A DNA stretch of 64,000 bases. It comes from Bacteroidales bacterium M2. GTDB lineage: Bacteria; Bacteroidota; Bacteroidia; Bacteroidales; Muribaculaceae. The DNA is taken from contig LUJM01000073.1 in assembly GCA_001689415.1 (NCBI GenBank), positions 36,468 to 100,467 of the forward strand, in the 5' to 3' direction. Made by a program: the position numbers and the translations under genes. The stretch's first letter is position 1. The number at the start of each line of letters is the position of its first letter. Of this stretch, positions 9,026-17,333 are shown piece by piece. The notes beneath the pieces are model-generated. The model did not search any database. It was not told the DNA's origin and saw only the letters and a program-made list of their open reading frames with translations.

Positions 9026-9136
9026 AACGACCCGAAAATTTCCGTCAGAAGGCGAAAATGCTCGATTTTGCAGTCATTTCCGGCCTGAAACGACCCAAAA
9101 ATTTCCGTTTCGTGAAAAATAAGGAGTTGCAAAACT
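9006..9136 (+). repeat. 131-bp direct repeat, right copy
   Basis: Near-identical to 7113-7243 at an offset of 1893 bp. It overlaps the end of the RloB-like gene and runs into the promoter region of the fimbrial operon. The pair brackets exactly the two-gene cassette with its promoter. Confidence 0.93.
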
Positions 9137-9191
9137 GACCTTGCTTGTCGTTGAACTCTGTCGATTCTTAAATTGTTAACTTTAATAGCGA

Positions 9192-9878
9192 TTGGATATT
9201 TTATCCGGCATTATTGCATTAAAGTATAAATCCTTGACAGAAACGACATTCATATCTAAACCCCTGCTTATAGCTATTTATCTGCTGTTTGCACATGCTT
9301 TGGCTCTAAAGGCCGAGGTTTGTCAGTGCGATGATTGCTGTCCGCGAGTGGCATTGAAAACAAACCTGTTGCATGATGCTGTACTTACCCCCGATCTTGG
9401 AGTGGAATTGTCGATAGCGCGAAGATTCTCGATAAGTGTGGCAGGGCAGTATGCTTGGTGGAGCAATGATTCAAAGCATCGATACTGGCGTATACGCGGC
9501 GGTGTGGTCGAGATGCGACTGTGGCCGGGCGAAAAGCCTAAGCATCGTGCTCTCACAGGACATCATATAGGGATATACGGTTCGATGTATGACTATGATT
9601 TCGAATTTGGCGGTCGTGGCTGGCAAAGCCCCAAGCTTACCTACGGCATCGGCGTTGGCTATGGCTATTCTTTACGCCTTAATGACCGATTGAACCTCGA
9701 CCTCGGTCTTAGGGTGGGATATTCTGCCGGGCATGTGATAAAGTATAAACCACAGTGTGGGATATATGTCTGCACCGGTTACACGTTCCGTAAAAGCATA
9801 GGTCTTACCGGTCTTGAAGTGACACTCGTATGGTTTCCGGGGCACAAGAAGAAAAACAACCCAGATTATTCCCTATGA
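9192..9878 (+). CDS. DUF3575 family outer-membrane protein, fimbrial operon
   Basis: DUF3575 proteins are small predicted outer-membrane beta-barrel-like proteins encoded beside Bacteroidales fimbriae. Visible here are a hydrophobic N-terminal segment (about residues 24-40) followed by a Cys-containing stretch and the family block ALKTNLLHDAVLTPDLGVE, then alternating aromatic/polar strands (AGQYAWWSNDSKHRYWR). No ATG is available near the 5' end; a TTG start at 9192 or the in-frame TTG about 42 bp downstream are the options, so the start is uncertain. The stop overlaps the next gene by 4 bp. A role in fimbrial assembly or anchoring is inferred from context. Confidence 0.8.
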   Translation: MDILSGIIALKYKSLTETTFISKPLLIAIYLLFAHALALKAEVCQCDDCCPRVALKTNLLHDAVLTPDLGVELSIARRFSISVAGQYAWWSNDSKHRYWRIRGGVVEMRLWPGEKPKHRALTGHHIGIYGSMYDYDFEFGGRGWQSPKLTYGIGVGYGYSLRLNDRLNLDLGLRVGYSAGHVIKYKPQCGIYVCTGYTFRKSIGLTGLEVTLVWFPGHKKKNNPDYSL

Positions 9879-10840
9879 ATATAATCCCGGCGCATATATC
9901 CTTTGCAGTGCTTATGCTGTCATTGATAGTGCTCTCCTCGTGCGAGCACAAGGATATCATGTGCCCCGGTAATATGTCTAATCAGATAGAGGTATGTTTT
10001 GAGTGGGACAAAGCCCGCGAAGCCGATCCCGAAGGGATGACACTCTATTTTTTTTCTCAGGGGCAAGGTGGGCGAGTATGGCGCTTTGATATCAGTGGCC
10101 GAAATGGCGGTGCTGTAGAATTGCCGATGGGTGAATACAGTATGATAGCGTATAACAACGATTTGCCAACTATAAATATCTCGGGGTCAGAATCTTTTGG
10201 TTCTCTCAGTGCCTCGCTTCGCAAACCGGAAGGTAAGACCTATTATAAACCCTGCGGCATGCTCTACAGTGCGGTGGTTGATTATATCGAGGTGTCGCCT
10301 TGCGGCGTGACTTATGTATCGGCTGACGGTGCGGTAAAGAATTGTCCTAAAGGCCTGGTAAGGTGTTATCCGGATTCAATGTCCACACTGTATACTGTAA
10401 TCGTGAAAAACGTAGACGGTATCGACCGGGTGAAATCGAGTGTGGCAAGGCTCAACGGCATCGCCGCAGAGATGAAGCTCGGCACGGCTACTGCCGCCCT
10501 ATATCCCTCGGAAATATCATTTAGTCTGGCCATTGATCGTAGCTCCAAGATATTGAAGTCTACAGCCGGAGCTTTTTCGCCTGAGGATGATAATCAGAAA
10601 TATATCCTTGACCTGTTAATCACCCGAACCGACGGCAAGGTTTTCTCGCGCAGTTTTGATGTTTCCGACCAAGTTATGAACTTACGCTATCTGAGAAATG
10701 TTGTAATAATAATCGATGGACTAAATATTCCCGATATCGATTTACCCGATAATCCCGGAGACAATGTTGGCGGTATTGATGTTGATGTTGACGGTTGGGA
10801 CGTAGTTGAGATAGATTTATCTACCGATATTCAAGTATAA
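9875..10840 (+). CDS. Mfa2/FimB-like fimbrial anchor lipoprotein (DUF5119-like)
   Basis: Probable lipoprotein anchor for a fimbria, 321 aa from the ATG at 9875, chosen because it gives a 4-bp overlap with the preceding gene and a clean signal peptide with lipobox LSSC (Cys at about residue 23). The N-terminal half reads as an Ig-like beta domain with MTLYFFSQGQGG and the motif LPMGEYSMIAYNND, characteristic of Mfa2/FimB-type and DUF5119 proteins. The C terminus has an acidic stretch. FimB-type anchors limit and tether the fimbrillin polymer; here the fimbrillin gene follows after about 29 bp. Confidence 0.8.
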   Translation: MNIIPAHISFAVLMLSLIVLSSCEHKDIMCPGNMSNQIEVCFEWDKAREADPEGMTLYFFSQGQGGRVWRFDISGRNGGAVELPMGEYSMIAYNNDLPTINISGSESFGSLSASLRKPEGKTYYKPCGMLYSAVVDYIEVSPCGVTYVSADGAVKNCPKGLVRCYPDSMSTLYTVIVKNVDGIDRVKSSVARLNGIAAEMKLGTATAALYPSEISFSLAIDRSSKILKSTAGAFSPEDDNQKYILDLLITRTDGKVFSRSFDVSDQVMNLRYLRNVVIIIDGLNIPDIDLPDNPGDNVGGIDVDVDGWDVVEIDLSTDIQV

Positions 10841-10869
10841 ATGACATAATATAAATACCTTAAATAAAT

Positions 10870-11961
10870 ATGAAGAAGTTAAGCTTTGCCATTGCGACAT
10901 TTGCTGCCGGTATTGTGACATTTGGCTTTATCGCATGTTCCAATGAGTCTGACATGCCACAGTTTCCCGAAAGTGAAAACGGAGAAATCCGATTTGCGGC
11001 TAATACCGAGTTCTCTCGTGCAGGAGATGTTACGACAAACAATCTGAGTGCATTCAATGTGTATGCCTACATAGATCCTTCCGACTCGACAGGCTTGTTT
11101 ATGGACAACGTAACAGTCACCAAAACATCCGGCAACGTGTGGACATATTCTCCGGTAAAGTATTGGCCTGCGAAAAAGTCGCTTGACTTCTATGCCTATG
11201 CCCCCGAGTCGTGGGTAGGTAGCCAAGATCCTCGACGCCCTATTCCTTATGATTCATATCCTGGTCAAACCGACCTGGTATATGCCACAAATATGAATAT
11301 GCGCGGTAATGAGGGGCTGCCTAATGCCCAGGTCGTTTTCAACTTCCGTCATGCACTGTCGAAAGTTACTGTGAAGTTGAGTTCGTCGAATGAAAATCTG
11401 AAAGTCTGTGTTGGAAATGTAGCACTTGCAAATGTAGCCGGTAAGGCCAACTTCAACTACCCCACAGCGTCGACATCCGGTAATCCGACAGCCGAAACCA
11501 TAGGTACTTGGACAGACCACAATACTCCCATGGCATTTGTAATGAATTGGTGCCAGGTCTATTCCGATTATTTAGTACTTACTACCACTCCGACCACTAT
11601 ACCTGCACAGGGCATGAGTCTTGGCAGCACATTGTTCCTGATACCTCAGCCACTAACTTATCGTAGCAATGGCAACGGTATGGATAATTACATCACTGTG
11701 ATGTGTTCGATTTACGATGCCAAAACCAATACAAAACTCTGGCCTAACGATAATACCCCGGAAGAGAATCTCGTACCCGGTTCGACCTTTGGCGACGGCC
11801 TTCTCAAGTTCGCCCTTTCGACAAGCAAATTCTCTGAATGGCAGCCCGGTGTACACTACATATACAATATTGTAATCAATTCAAACGAAGAAATGGGCGC
11901 GATAGAGTTCGGTACACCTACTGTTGATACGTTTGTAGAAGTAGAGACTAATTACGAATAA
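10870..11961 (+). CDS. Fimbrillin family lipoprotein (FimA/Mfa1-like)
   Basis: Structural or accessory fimbrial subunit, 363 aa. Signal peptide with lipobox FIAC (Cys23), then the hallmark N-terminal strand IRFAANTEFSRAGD and the later YWPAKKSLDFYAYAPES block of the Mfa-like fimbrillin family. In P. gingivalis, Arg-specific proteases trim such lipoprotein precursors at an N-terminal Arg to allow donor-strand polymerisation; the EFSRAG site here is a plausible equivalent, which is inference. Third gene of the DUF3575/anchor/fimbrillin operon; a strong terminator follows. Confidence 0.88.
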   Translation: MKKLSFAIATFAAGIVTFGFIACSNESDMPQFPESENGEIRFAANTEFSRAGDVTTNNLSAFNVYAYIDPSDSTGLFMDNVTVTKTSGNVWTYSPVKYWPAKKSLDFYAYAPESWVGSQDPRRPIPYDSYPGQTDLVYATNMNMRGNEGLPNAQVVFNFRHALSKVTVKLSSSNENLKVCVGNVALANVAGKANFNYPTASTSGNPTAETIGTWTDHNTPMAFVMNWCQVYSDYLVLTTTPTTIPAQGMSLGSTLFLIPQPLTYRSNGNGMDNYITVMCSIYDAKTNTKLWPNDNTPEENLVPGSTFGDGLLKFALSTSKFSEWQPGVHYIYNIVINSNEEMGAIEFGTPTVDTFVEVETNYE

Positions 11962-11993
11962 ATTATCGACCTTTATTTATTAATGCAATTAAG

Positions 11994-12022
11994 GGCGTGT
12001 CGAAATGGCACGCCTTTTTTTT
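11994..12022 (+). terminator. Rho-independent terminator after the fimbrillin gene
   Basis: A 6-bp GC stem (GGCGTG / CACGCC) with a loop of about 9 nt is followed by eight T residues. It closes the fimbrial operon and lies just beyond the convergent esterase stop. Confidence 0.85.
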
Positions 12023-12025
12023 GAT

Positions 12026-13336
12026 TTAACCTTGGCCTTGCGATTTGGGGCGCGTTGTGGCCGGGTGTATATTGAGTTTTCGGGCGTAGGTGGTGAGTTG
12101 GGTTGTGATGCGTATCTCGCCCTCGGTGATATCGAGCAGGCTGCCTCGCAGAGGGTTGGCCCCGCGATTGTCGATCAAGGCTTTTTCGAGCTCGAGAGGC
12201 AGCCGTAATATCGCACGCACCCTGCCGTTTTGATCGCACACCTGTATGCCGGCATCGGTTACGACCCATAGGTTGCCGTTGTTATCAAAACTCATGCCGC
12301 CCAAGCGTAGGGTGCGGTTCTCTATGGAATGAAGCCAGTAGAACGGCTGTCCGGCATAGCGCGAACCGTCGGCTCGAAGGAGATACTGCCACAGATAGTT
12401 TGAGCCGTCGACAGCCTCGGCAACATGCGACCCACCGGGATATACCGCTCCTGTGCGAGTCTCGAAATTACCTGTGGTGGGTGTCGAAATCCATTCACCG
12501 GCTTCTTCGAGATATGGTGCCAAGGTGCTGTTGCCTGTCGTTTTTGTATCGTGTTTGCCCCACAACCACTTCATCACCTCGGGAAAAATCTGCGACGAGC
12601 GGCGGACACTGTGACCGCCCTCGGCCCAATCGAATGCGCAGTCATAACCGGCAAATTCGAGGGCGGAGCCAAGCAGGCGGTTTGCCTCGTACCAACTGCC
12701 AAAAAGCGGGTTCCAGGTGTCCGAAAAACCGTCTTGAAGAAATACTTTTATATCACGAGGCTCGGCTTTTCGCACCCATGATTGGAGTTCGTCGGCACCG
12801 CGCATAGGCACGAAAGTACCACATCCGCTGTATACCCTTCCGAATAAATCGGGCCTCTGCCATGCCGCATTGAAAGCCGCTATACCACCGCTGCTAAGTC
12901 CGAATATCATCGCGTTTTCGCCTCCGGGCAATACGTTGATGTCTTTTAGCGCCTCGGGCAGCAACTCCTGCTCGAGGAAACGCGCGAATCGTCCGTCGGG
13001 GGCATCGAATTCGCAACTGCGGTTGTAGCGCAATACCTCGCCATTGTCGTCATATACAATTCCCGGCTCGATAAATACACCAATCATAGGCGGTATATCG
13101 CCGGTGGCAATGAGGCTGTCGATACGCTCAGGCGCATTGCAGAGTATGCCGTCGAGCCCTACATACAGCGCAGCACCTTGCAAAGGGTCATACCCTTCGG
13201 GGATAGTGACGGTATAACGGTGTACAGTCGAGGGATAATAAGACGAATCGTCGACCTGCCCCTCCCTCACTTGGTAGCCCATAGCCACAAACGGCAAACA
13301 TACAATAGCTGACAGTAGTAATCTGAGTAACTTCAT
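12026..13336 (-). CDS. Secreted esterase with C-terminal gluconolactonase-like region
   Basis: Predicted exported hydrolase, 436 aa. Signal peptide at residues 1-20. Residues 25-260 resemble the enterochelin-esterase/feruloyl-esterase family: YTVTIPEGYDP, the nucleophile elbow GLSSGG, a catalytic Asp candidate in QDGFSDTW and a His in EGGHSVRRS. After about 290 the sequence changes to a segment with RTLRLGGMSFDNNGNLWVVTDAGIQVCDQNG, like one blade set of SMP-30/gluconolactonase propellers. The native substrate may be a plant or siderophore ester, which cannot be decided here. A minus-strand TAGCTTTG box lies about 25 bp upstream of the ATG, so it probably has its own promoter rather than being the last thi gene. 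Confidence 0.82.
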   Translation of the reverse strand: MKLLRLLLSAIVCLPFVAMGYQVREGQVDDSSYYPSTVHRYTVTIPEGYDPLQGAALYVGLDGILCNAPERIDSLIATGDIPPMIGVFIEPGIVYDDNGEVLRYNRSCEFDAPDGRFARFLEQELLPEALKDINVLPGGENAMIFGLSSGGIAAFNAAWQRPDLFGRVYSGCGTFVPMRGADELQSWVRKAEPRDIKVFLQDGFSDTWNPLFGSWYEANRLLGSALEFAGYDCAFDWAEGGHSVRRSSQIFPEVMKWLWGKHDTKTTGNSTLAPYLEEAGEWISTPTTGNFETRTGAVYPGGSHVAEAVDGSNYLWQYLLRADGSRYAGQPFYWLHSIENRTLRLGGMSFDNNGNLWVVTDAGIQVCDQNGRVRAILRLPLELEKALIDNRGANPLRGSLLDITEGEIRITTQLTTYARKLNIHPATTRPKSQGQG

Positions 13337-13392
13337 TTTATCTTTGACTTACTACTGCAAAGCTAATACTTTTCACCCACTCACCAAAATCT

Positions 13393-14199
13393 TTACTTCC
13401 AGAAATTGTGGAAATGGTGTACAGGGCCGTGGCCGTGGCCGATTGAATATTCCGCACCGCGTGCAATAGCCTCGCTGATATAATCTTTTGCAGCCTTGGC
13501 AGCCTCTTTGAGTGACAGCCCCTTTGCAAGGAATGATGCCAATGCCGACGACAGTGTGCAGCCTGTGCCATGGGTGTTGTTGGTGTCTACGCGCTTGGAT
13601 TGCAGCTCTGATATTTCGTCGAGCTCTGCATCAAAAAGGATGTCGCATAGCTGCTCGTCGTTAAGATGTCCGGCTTTGAGGAGCACCGATACACCTGGGC
13701 GGGCGAGGGCGCGGGCGGCATCGGCAAGGTCGCGGGAACTGTGGATTTTGCGTCCTAACAGTAGCTCTGCCTCGGGGATATTCGGAGTTATTACTCTGGC
13801 TCTCGGTATCAGCACGTCGCGCAGAGTGGCTACGGCCTCAGACTGCAATAGCGCATCGCCCGATGTGGCTACCATTACCGGGTCGAGGACGATATTCTTT
13901 ATTTCGGGGTATTCGTCGAGGGTTTGTCGCACAGCCTTTATCAGCTCCGACGAATGCAGCATGCCGATTTTTACTGCGTCAGTGCCGATGTCATCGAGGA
14001 TAGAGTGTATCTGTCCGACGACGAACTCCGACGGTATCGGGTGTACTCCGCTTACGCCGATAGTATTTTCATCAACGACGGCAACGATAGCCGAGGTTGC
14101 GAAGCATCCGCAAGCCGAGATAGTTTTGATATCAGCCTGAATACCGGCGCCTCCGCTGGGATCGCTGCCGGCGATAGTCATTACACGTGTATATTTCAT
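13393..14199 (-). CDS. thiD: Hydroxymethylpyrimidine/phosphomethylpyrimidine kinase
   Basis: Phosphorylates HMP to HMP-P and HMP-PP for thiamine synthesis. The ribokinase-fold signature is seen as TIAGSDPSGGAGIQADIKT at the N terminus, VLDPVMVATSGD in the middle and NTHGTGCTLSSALA near the C terminus, which holds the anion hole and catalytic Asp region. The start at 14199 is chosen because its ATGA overlaps the tenA stop; an ATG nine bases upstream (14208) is the alternative. It is the last gene of the riboswitch-controlled thiamine operon and pairs functionally with tenA in salvage of base-degraded thiamine. Confidence 0.93.
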   Translation of the reverse strand: MKYTRVMTIAGSDPSGGAGIQADIKTISACGCFATSAIVAVVDENTIGVSGVHPIPSEFVVGQIHSILDDIGTDAVKIGMLHSSELIKAVRQTLDEYPEIKNIVLDPVMVATSGDALLQSEAVATLRDVLIPRARVITPNIPEAELLLGRKIHSSRDLADAARALARPGVSVLLKAGHLNDEQLCDILFDAELDEISELQSKRVDTNNTHGTGCTLSSALASFLAKGLSLKEAAKAAKDYISEAIARGAEYSIGHGHGPVHHFHNFWK

Positions 14200-14837
14200 A
14201 TTTTCCATTTTTCGAGTTGGTATGCGCTGTGCCAAAACATCCATTCAATCCGAGTACTCATCATAAAAGCCTCGGTCATGCGTCGGCGGATGTCGGCAGT
14301 AGAGGCATCGGCAAGTTCGTCGCAAATTTCGATAGCCCTTATATTCGACTTTGCAAAAGCCTCGTCGCCATATGTTTCAATCCATTTGGCATAGGGGTTG
14401 CCGGGTCGGCACTCTTTCAAAATAGCCTCGCCCACGCGCTGATATACCCAGAAACAGGGCAATATCGATGCCGCCTCAATCTCTACCGGCTCAAGGGCCT
14501 TTGATGATTCAAACGAAGTGTAGAGCAGGCATGTGGGACTTGCCTCGGCCTGAGGCAAGTCACTGCCGAGGTAAGACTCGTGCAAGGCCTTTTCGACCAA
14601 AATACCGTCGGTTGCGAATTTCAGGAAATCTTCGGTCTGGGCTTTGTGCGGCAGGCGCGAGGCGATATGGGCCAGGACGCGGCTGTAGTTGTCGATATAA
14701 ATCGAGTCCTGGGCTATATAGAACATAAACCGTTCGCGGCTAAGAGTGCCTGCTGCGAGTTCGCGTACGAAGGGCAAGTCGAGTATTGCCTTGTAGATAG
14801 GCTCGGCAGCGAGCCATGTATGCTCACTCCATTTCAT
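14196..14837 (-). CDS. tenA: TenA family aminopyrimidine aminohydrolase (thiaminase II)
   Basis: Hydrolyses aminomethyl-HMP, a thiamine breakdown product, to HMP. The protein is 213 aa, all-helical in composition. Asp44 (YIAQDSIYI) and Cys128 (ILPCFWVYQ) match the conserved substrate-binding Asp and catalytic Cys of TenA, and the C-terminal EWMFWHSAYQLEKW matches the usual FWDMAY-type end. It overlaps thiD by 4 bp and the upstream methyltransferase gene by 14 bp. As thiC is not in this window, TenA plus ThiD may be the main local source of pyrimidine. Confidence 0.92.
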   Translation of the reverse strand: MKWSEHTWLAAEPIYKAILDLPFVRELAAGTLSRERFMFYIAQDSIYIDNYSRVLAHIASRLPHKAQTEDFLKFATDGILVEKALHESYLGSDLPQAEASPTCLLYTSFESSKALEPVEIEAASILPCFWVYQRVGEAILKECRPGNPYAKWIETYGDEAFAKSNIRAIEICDELADASTADIRRRMTEAFMMSTRIEWMFWHSAYQLEKWKI

Positions 14838-15534
14838 GTTTATAACCTGTCACGGCCACATAGTCGCCTTTGTCGCAGCCGTCAATGGGTTCTTCGGCCT
14901 TGTGGTCCGACATGAGAGGATGCGTGGTCAGAGTTTGGTGATACTCAAGGTCTTTAAATCCGGCATTGGCCATGAGTTTGCTCTTTTCGGCTGTCGTGCG
15001 CCAGTTGGCAGCGCATACAAGCTCTATCGGGTATGGATTGGGTGGAAAAACGCCTTGTAGCAAAGGATGCTCCCACGAGCCCACGGCCTTGGCGAGATTA
15101 TACATCACACCGTAACCACTCTCCTTAGGCACATCAATCAATACTACGCGCCCCCCGGCGGGAAGGCTGCGGAAAACTTTGTCTAATACACTTTCGAGGT
15201 CTGTAATATAACTCGGCGAACCGTTGAAAAGAATGGTGTCGTAGACTCCGTTGCCAAAGTCTGCGTCTTCGGCTGTGGCGATTGTAACTTCCATGCCTCG
15301 TTTTCGGGCAATGGTGGCCATTCCTTCGGCAGGCTCTATGCCTTGACGGATATCGATACCGAAATCTTCGCGCAATATTTTTTCGAATAGTCCGCTTCCG
15401 CAGCCTACCGATAATATATTTTTTGCCCCCTCTAAAGTGCGGGCTACAAGACGCGCCTCGGACAGCAGTACGTTGGGGTTTTCGAGAAACCAGCTGTCAT
15501 ATTTTTCTGCATACTCGTCGAAACTCTGTTTCAT
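14824..15534 (-). CDS. Class I SAM-dependent methyltransferase in the thiamine operon
   Basis: A 236-aa Rossmann-fold methyltransferase. Motif I is ILSVGCGSGLFEKIL (about residues 39-53), with an acidic residue after strand 2 (GIEPAEGM), the AED acidic pair after strand 3, and motif IV DTILFNGSPSYI. It is embedded between thiF and tenA with overlaps of 4 and 14 bp, so it is co-translated with thiamine genes. Methyltransferases are not part of the textbook pathway; the substrate is unknown. It could act on a pyrimidine or thiazole analogue, or be unrelated to thiamine and merely co-expressed. Confidence 0.82.
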   Translation of the reverse strand: MKQSFDEYAEKYDSWFLENPNVLLSEARLVARTLEGAKNILSVGCGSGLFEKILREDFGIDIRQGIEPAEGMATIARKRGMEVTIATAEDADFGNGVYDTILFNGSPSYITDLESVLDKVFRSLPAGGRVVLIDVPKESGYGVMYNLAKAVGSWEHPLLQGVFPPNPYPIELVCAANWRTTAEKSKLMANAGFKDLEYHQTLTTHPLMSDHKAEEPIDGCDKGDYVAVTGYKHEME

Positions 15535-16220
15535 ATTTCTATAGTGTTGAATGTCATTGTTTTAATATTTGCCGATAAAATCTTTCCCGATAATGTGTCG
15601 CCGAAGCCGCATATCAGCTTTATAGCTTCGGCTGCTTCGACCGAACCTATGATACCGGCAACAGCACCAACGACTCCTGTCGATGATTTTGGGCGGGCAC
15701 ACAAGGCCTCTCTGTCCGGGAAGATGTCGCTGTAGCGGATTGCTCCCGGCATAAAGGTGCTTACACAGCCGTCGAACTCGCCTATAGAGCCGTAAATCCA
15801 GGGCTTGCCGAGGGCGGTGCAAACATCGTCGAGCATATATCGGGTGGCATAATTGTCGCAGCAGTCAATCACAATATCGTACCGGCCTATGATATCGGCT
15901 GCGTTCGAAATATCGAGTCGCTGGTCGATGATATCGTATTCAGTGTCGGGAGATATTGCTGCCAAGCGCTTATGGGCTGCAAAGGCTTTGGCCTGACCGA
16001 TCGAAGATTGGTCGTATAATAGCTGCCTGTGAAGGTTGCTCAGATCCACGGTGTCGTCATCGCAAAGACCTATGCGGCCTATCCCGGCCCCGGCAAGATA
16101 TAGTGCCACAGGGCAACCAAGACCACCGAGACCTACTATCAGCACGGATGCTTCGGAGAGTCGCCGTTGCCCCTCGATGCCGATTTCATCGAGCATTATC
16201 TGTCGTGAATATCGTTGCAT
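15531..16220 (-). CDS. thiF: ThiF/HesA-type adenylyltransferase
   Basis: E1-like enzyme that adenylates the C-terminal GlyGly of ThiS before sulfur transfer. The 229-aa protein has RYSRQIMLDEIG at the N terminus, the nucleotide loop VGLGGLGCP, and DLSNLHRQLLY, all diagnostic of the family. Unlike E. coli ThiF/MoeB it shows no pair of CxxC zinc motifs, and the usual catalytic-Cys region reads RPKSSTGVVGAVAG without the Cys. This shortened type seems usual for Bacteroidetes HesA/MoeB/ThiF proteins, as far as recalled. The 4-bp overlaps on one side and 3-bp spacing on the other place it in the thiamine operon. Confidence 0.88.
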   Translation of the reverse strand: MQRYSRQIMLDEIGIEGQRRLSEASVLIVGLGGLGCPVALYLAGAGIGRIGLCDDDTVDLSNLHRQLLYDQSSIGQAKAFAAHKRLAAISPDTEYDIIDQRLDISNAADIIGRYDIVIDCCDNYATRYMLDDVCTALGKPWIYGSIGEFDGCVSTFMPGAIRYSDIFPDREALCARPKSSTGVVGAVAGIIGSVEAAEAIKLICGFGDTLSGKILSANIKTMTFNTIEI

Positions 16221-16223
16221 ATG

Positions 16224-17333
16224 TCAATCGAAAACCTTGTCCCAGTCTTTCCACACCACCTCGTATCCGGCTTGGGCTATGGCAAGAGCCACCTCTTGGG
16301 GCGTGCGCTCGTCGCTTACGGCAAACTGTTCCAAAGACTGCGGATAGGTATGGTAACCACCCGGGTCTGTTTTGGAGCCTGCGCTCATCGAGGTCACGCC
16401 GAGGGTGAGCATGTTGTTGCGAAACGTAGGGGTCTCGCGGGTCGAAAAGGATATATCTACATCGTGGTCAAAGAGTCGGAAAGCGAATGTGAGCTGTGCC
16501 AGCTCGCGGTCGCTCATCACTACATTTGGCTGAAATCCGCCTGCGGCCGGTCTCATGCGCGGGAAGTTGACGCTATATCGTGTGCGCCAGTAATGTTTGC
16601 GCAGATACCGCAGGTGCAGCGCCATCATGGTCACATCGGTGCGCCAGTCTTCAAGGCCGATAAGCACACCCATGCCGATTTTGTGTAATCCGGCCATGCC
16701 CATGCGGTCGAAGCCGTTTACTCGCCATTCGAATTTCGATTTCATGCCTGCCGGATGATATACTTTGTAGCGCTCGCGGTGATAGGTTTCCTGAAAGCAC
16801 ACCACGCCGTTCAATCCTGCATGAGTGAGCCTTTCGTAGTCTTCGGCCGACATCGGCATCACTTCCATGGTGAGATTGCTGAAGTAAGGCCTTACGGTGC
16901 GCAATGCTTCTTCGAGGTATTCCACACCTGCCACTCGCGGGTTTTCGCCGGTGACCAAAAGCAGGTTTTCGAATGGGGCAAGGCTGCGTATGGCCCGGCA
17001 CTCGTCTTCGATCTGGGGCATGGTAAGCACTACGCGGTCGAATTTGTTGTGGCGGTTGAAACCGCAGTATACGCACGAATTCGTGCACGAGTTTGTGATA
17101 TACATGGGTATGTACATCGATATTGTCTTGCCGAATCGCTCTTGTGTATAATGTCGGCTGAGTGCTGCCATTTGTTCAAGATACGGCGCTGCCGCAGGCG
17201 ACACTAATGCCATGAAGTCGTCGAGGTCGAGACGGCTTTTGGCAAGGGCGCGTTCGACATCCGCCGCAGTCTTGGCCATGATACGCGCCGTTGTGGCATC
17301 CCAGTCGTAGGTCTGTAATAGGTCGGAAAACAT
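16224..17333 (-). CDS. thiH: 2-iminoacetate synthase (tyrosine lyase)
   Basis: Radical SAM enzyme that cleaves tyrosine to dehydroglycine and p-cresol for thiazole formation in anaerobes. The 369-aa protein carries the cluster motif CTNSCVYC (CxxxCxxC) after MYITNS, followed by GFNRHNKFDR, and a C-terminal BATS-like region (GVTSMSAGSKTDPGGY). Start and the upstream thiG stop share a base at 17333. Use of ThiH rather than glycine oxidase ThiO is expected for an oxygen-sensitive gut anaerobe. Confidence 0.95.
   Translation of the reverse strand: MFSDLLQTYDWDATTARIMAKTAADVERALAKSRLDLDDFMALVSPAAAPYLEQMAALSRHYTQERFGKTISMYIPMYITNSCTNSCVYCGFNRHNKFDRVVLTMPQIEDECRAIRSLAPFENLLLVTGENPRVAGVEYLEEALRTVRPYFSNLTMEVMPMSAEDYERLTHAGLNGVVCFQETYHRERYKVYHPAGMKSKFEWRVNGFDRMGMAGLHKIGMGVLIGLEDWRTDVTMMALHLRYLRKHYWRTRYSVNFPRMRPAAGGFQPNVVMSDRELAQLTFAFRLFDHDVDISFSTRETPTFRNNMLTLGVTSMSAGSKTDPGGYHTYPQSLEQFAVSDERTPQEVALAIAQAGYEVVWKDWDKVFD

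Noticed and set aside
9233..9245. TTG near 9234 as the definite start of the DUF3575 gene
   Set aside because: Equally possible as 9192; neither has a strong signal, so the start was left uncertain.
14196..14837. tenA as a toxin-type thiaminase degrading host thiamine
   Set aside because: TenA in a riboswitch thiamine operon is normally a salvage enzyme, and there is no signal peptide.
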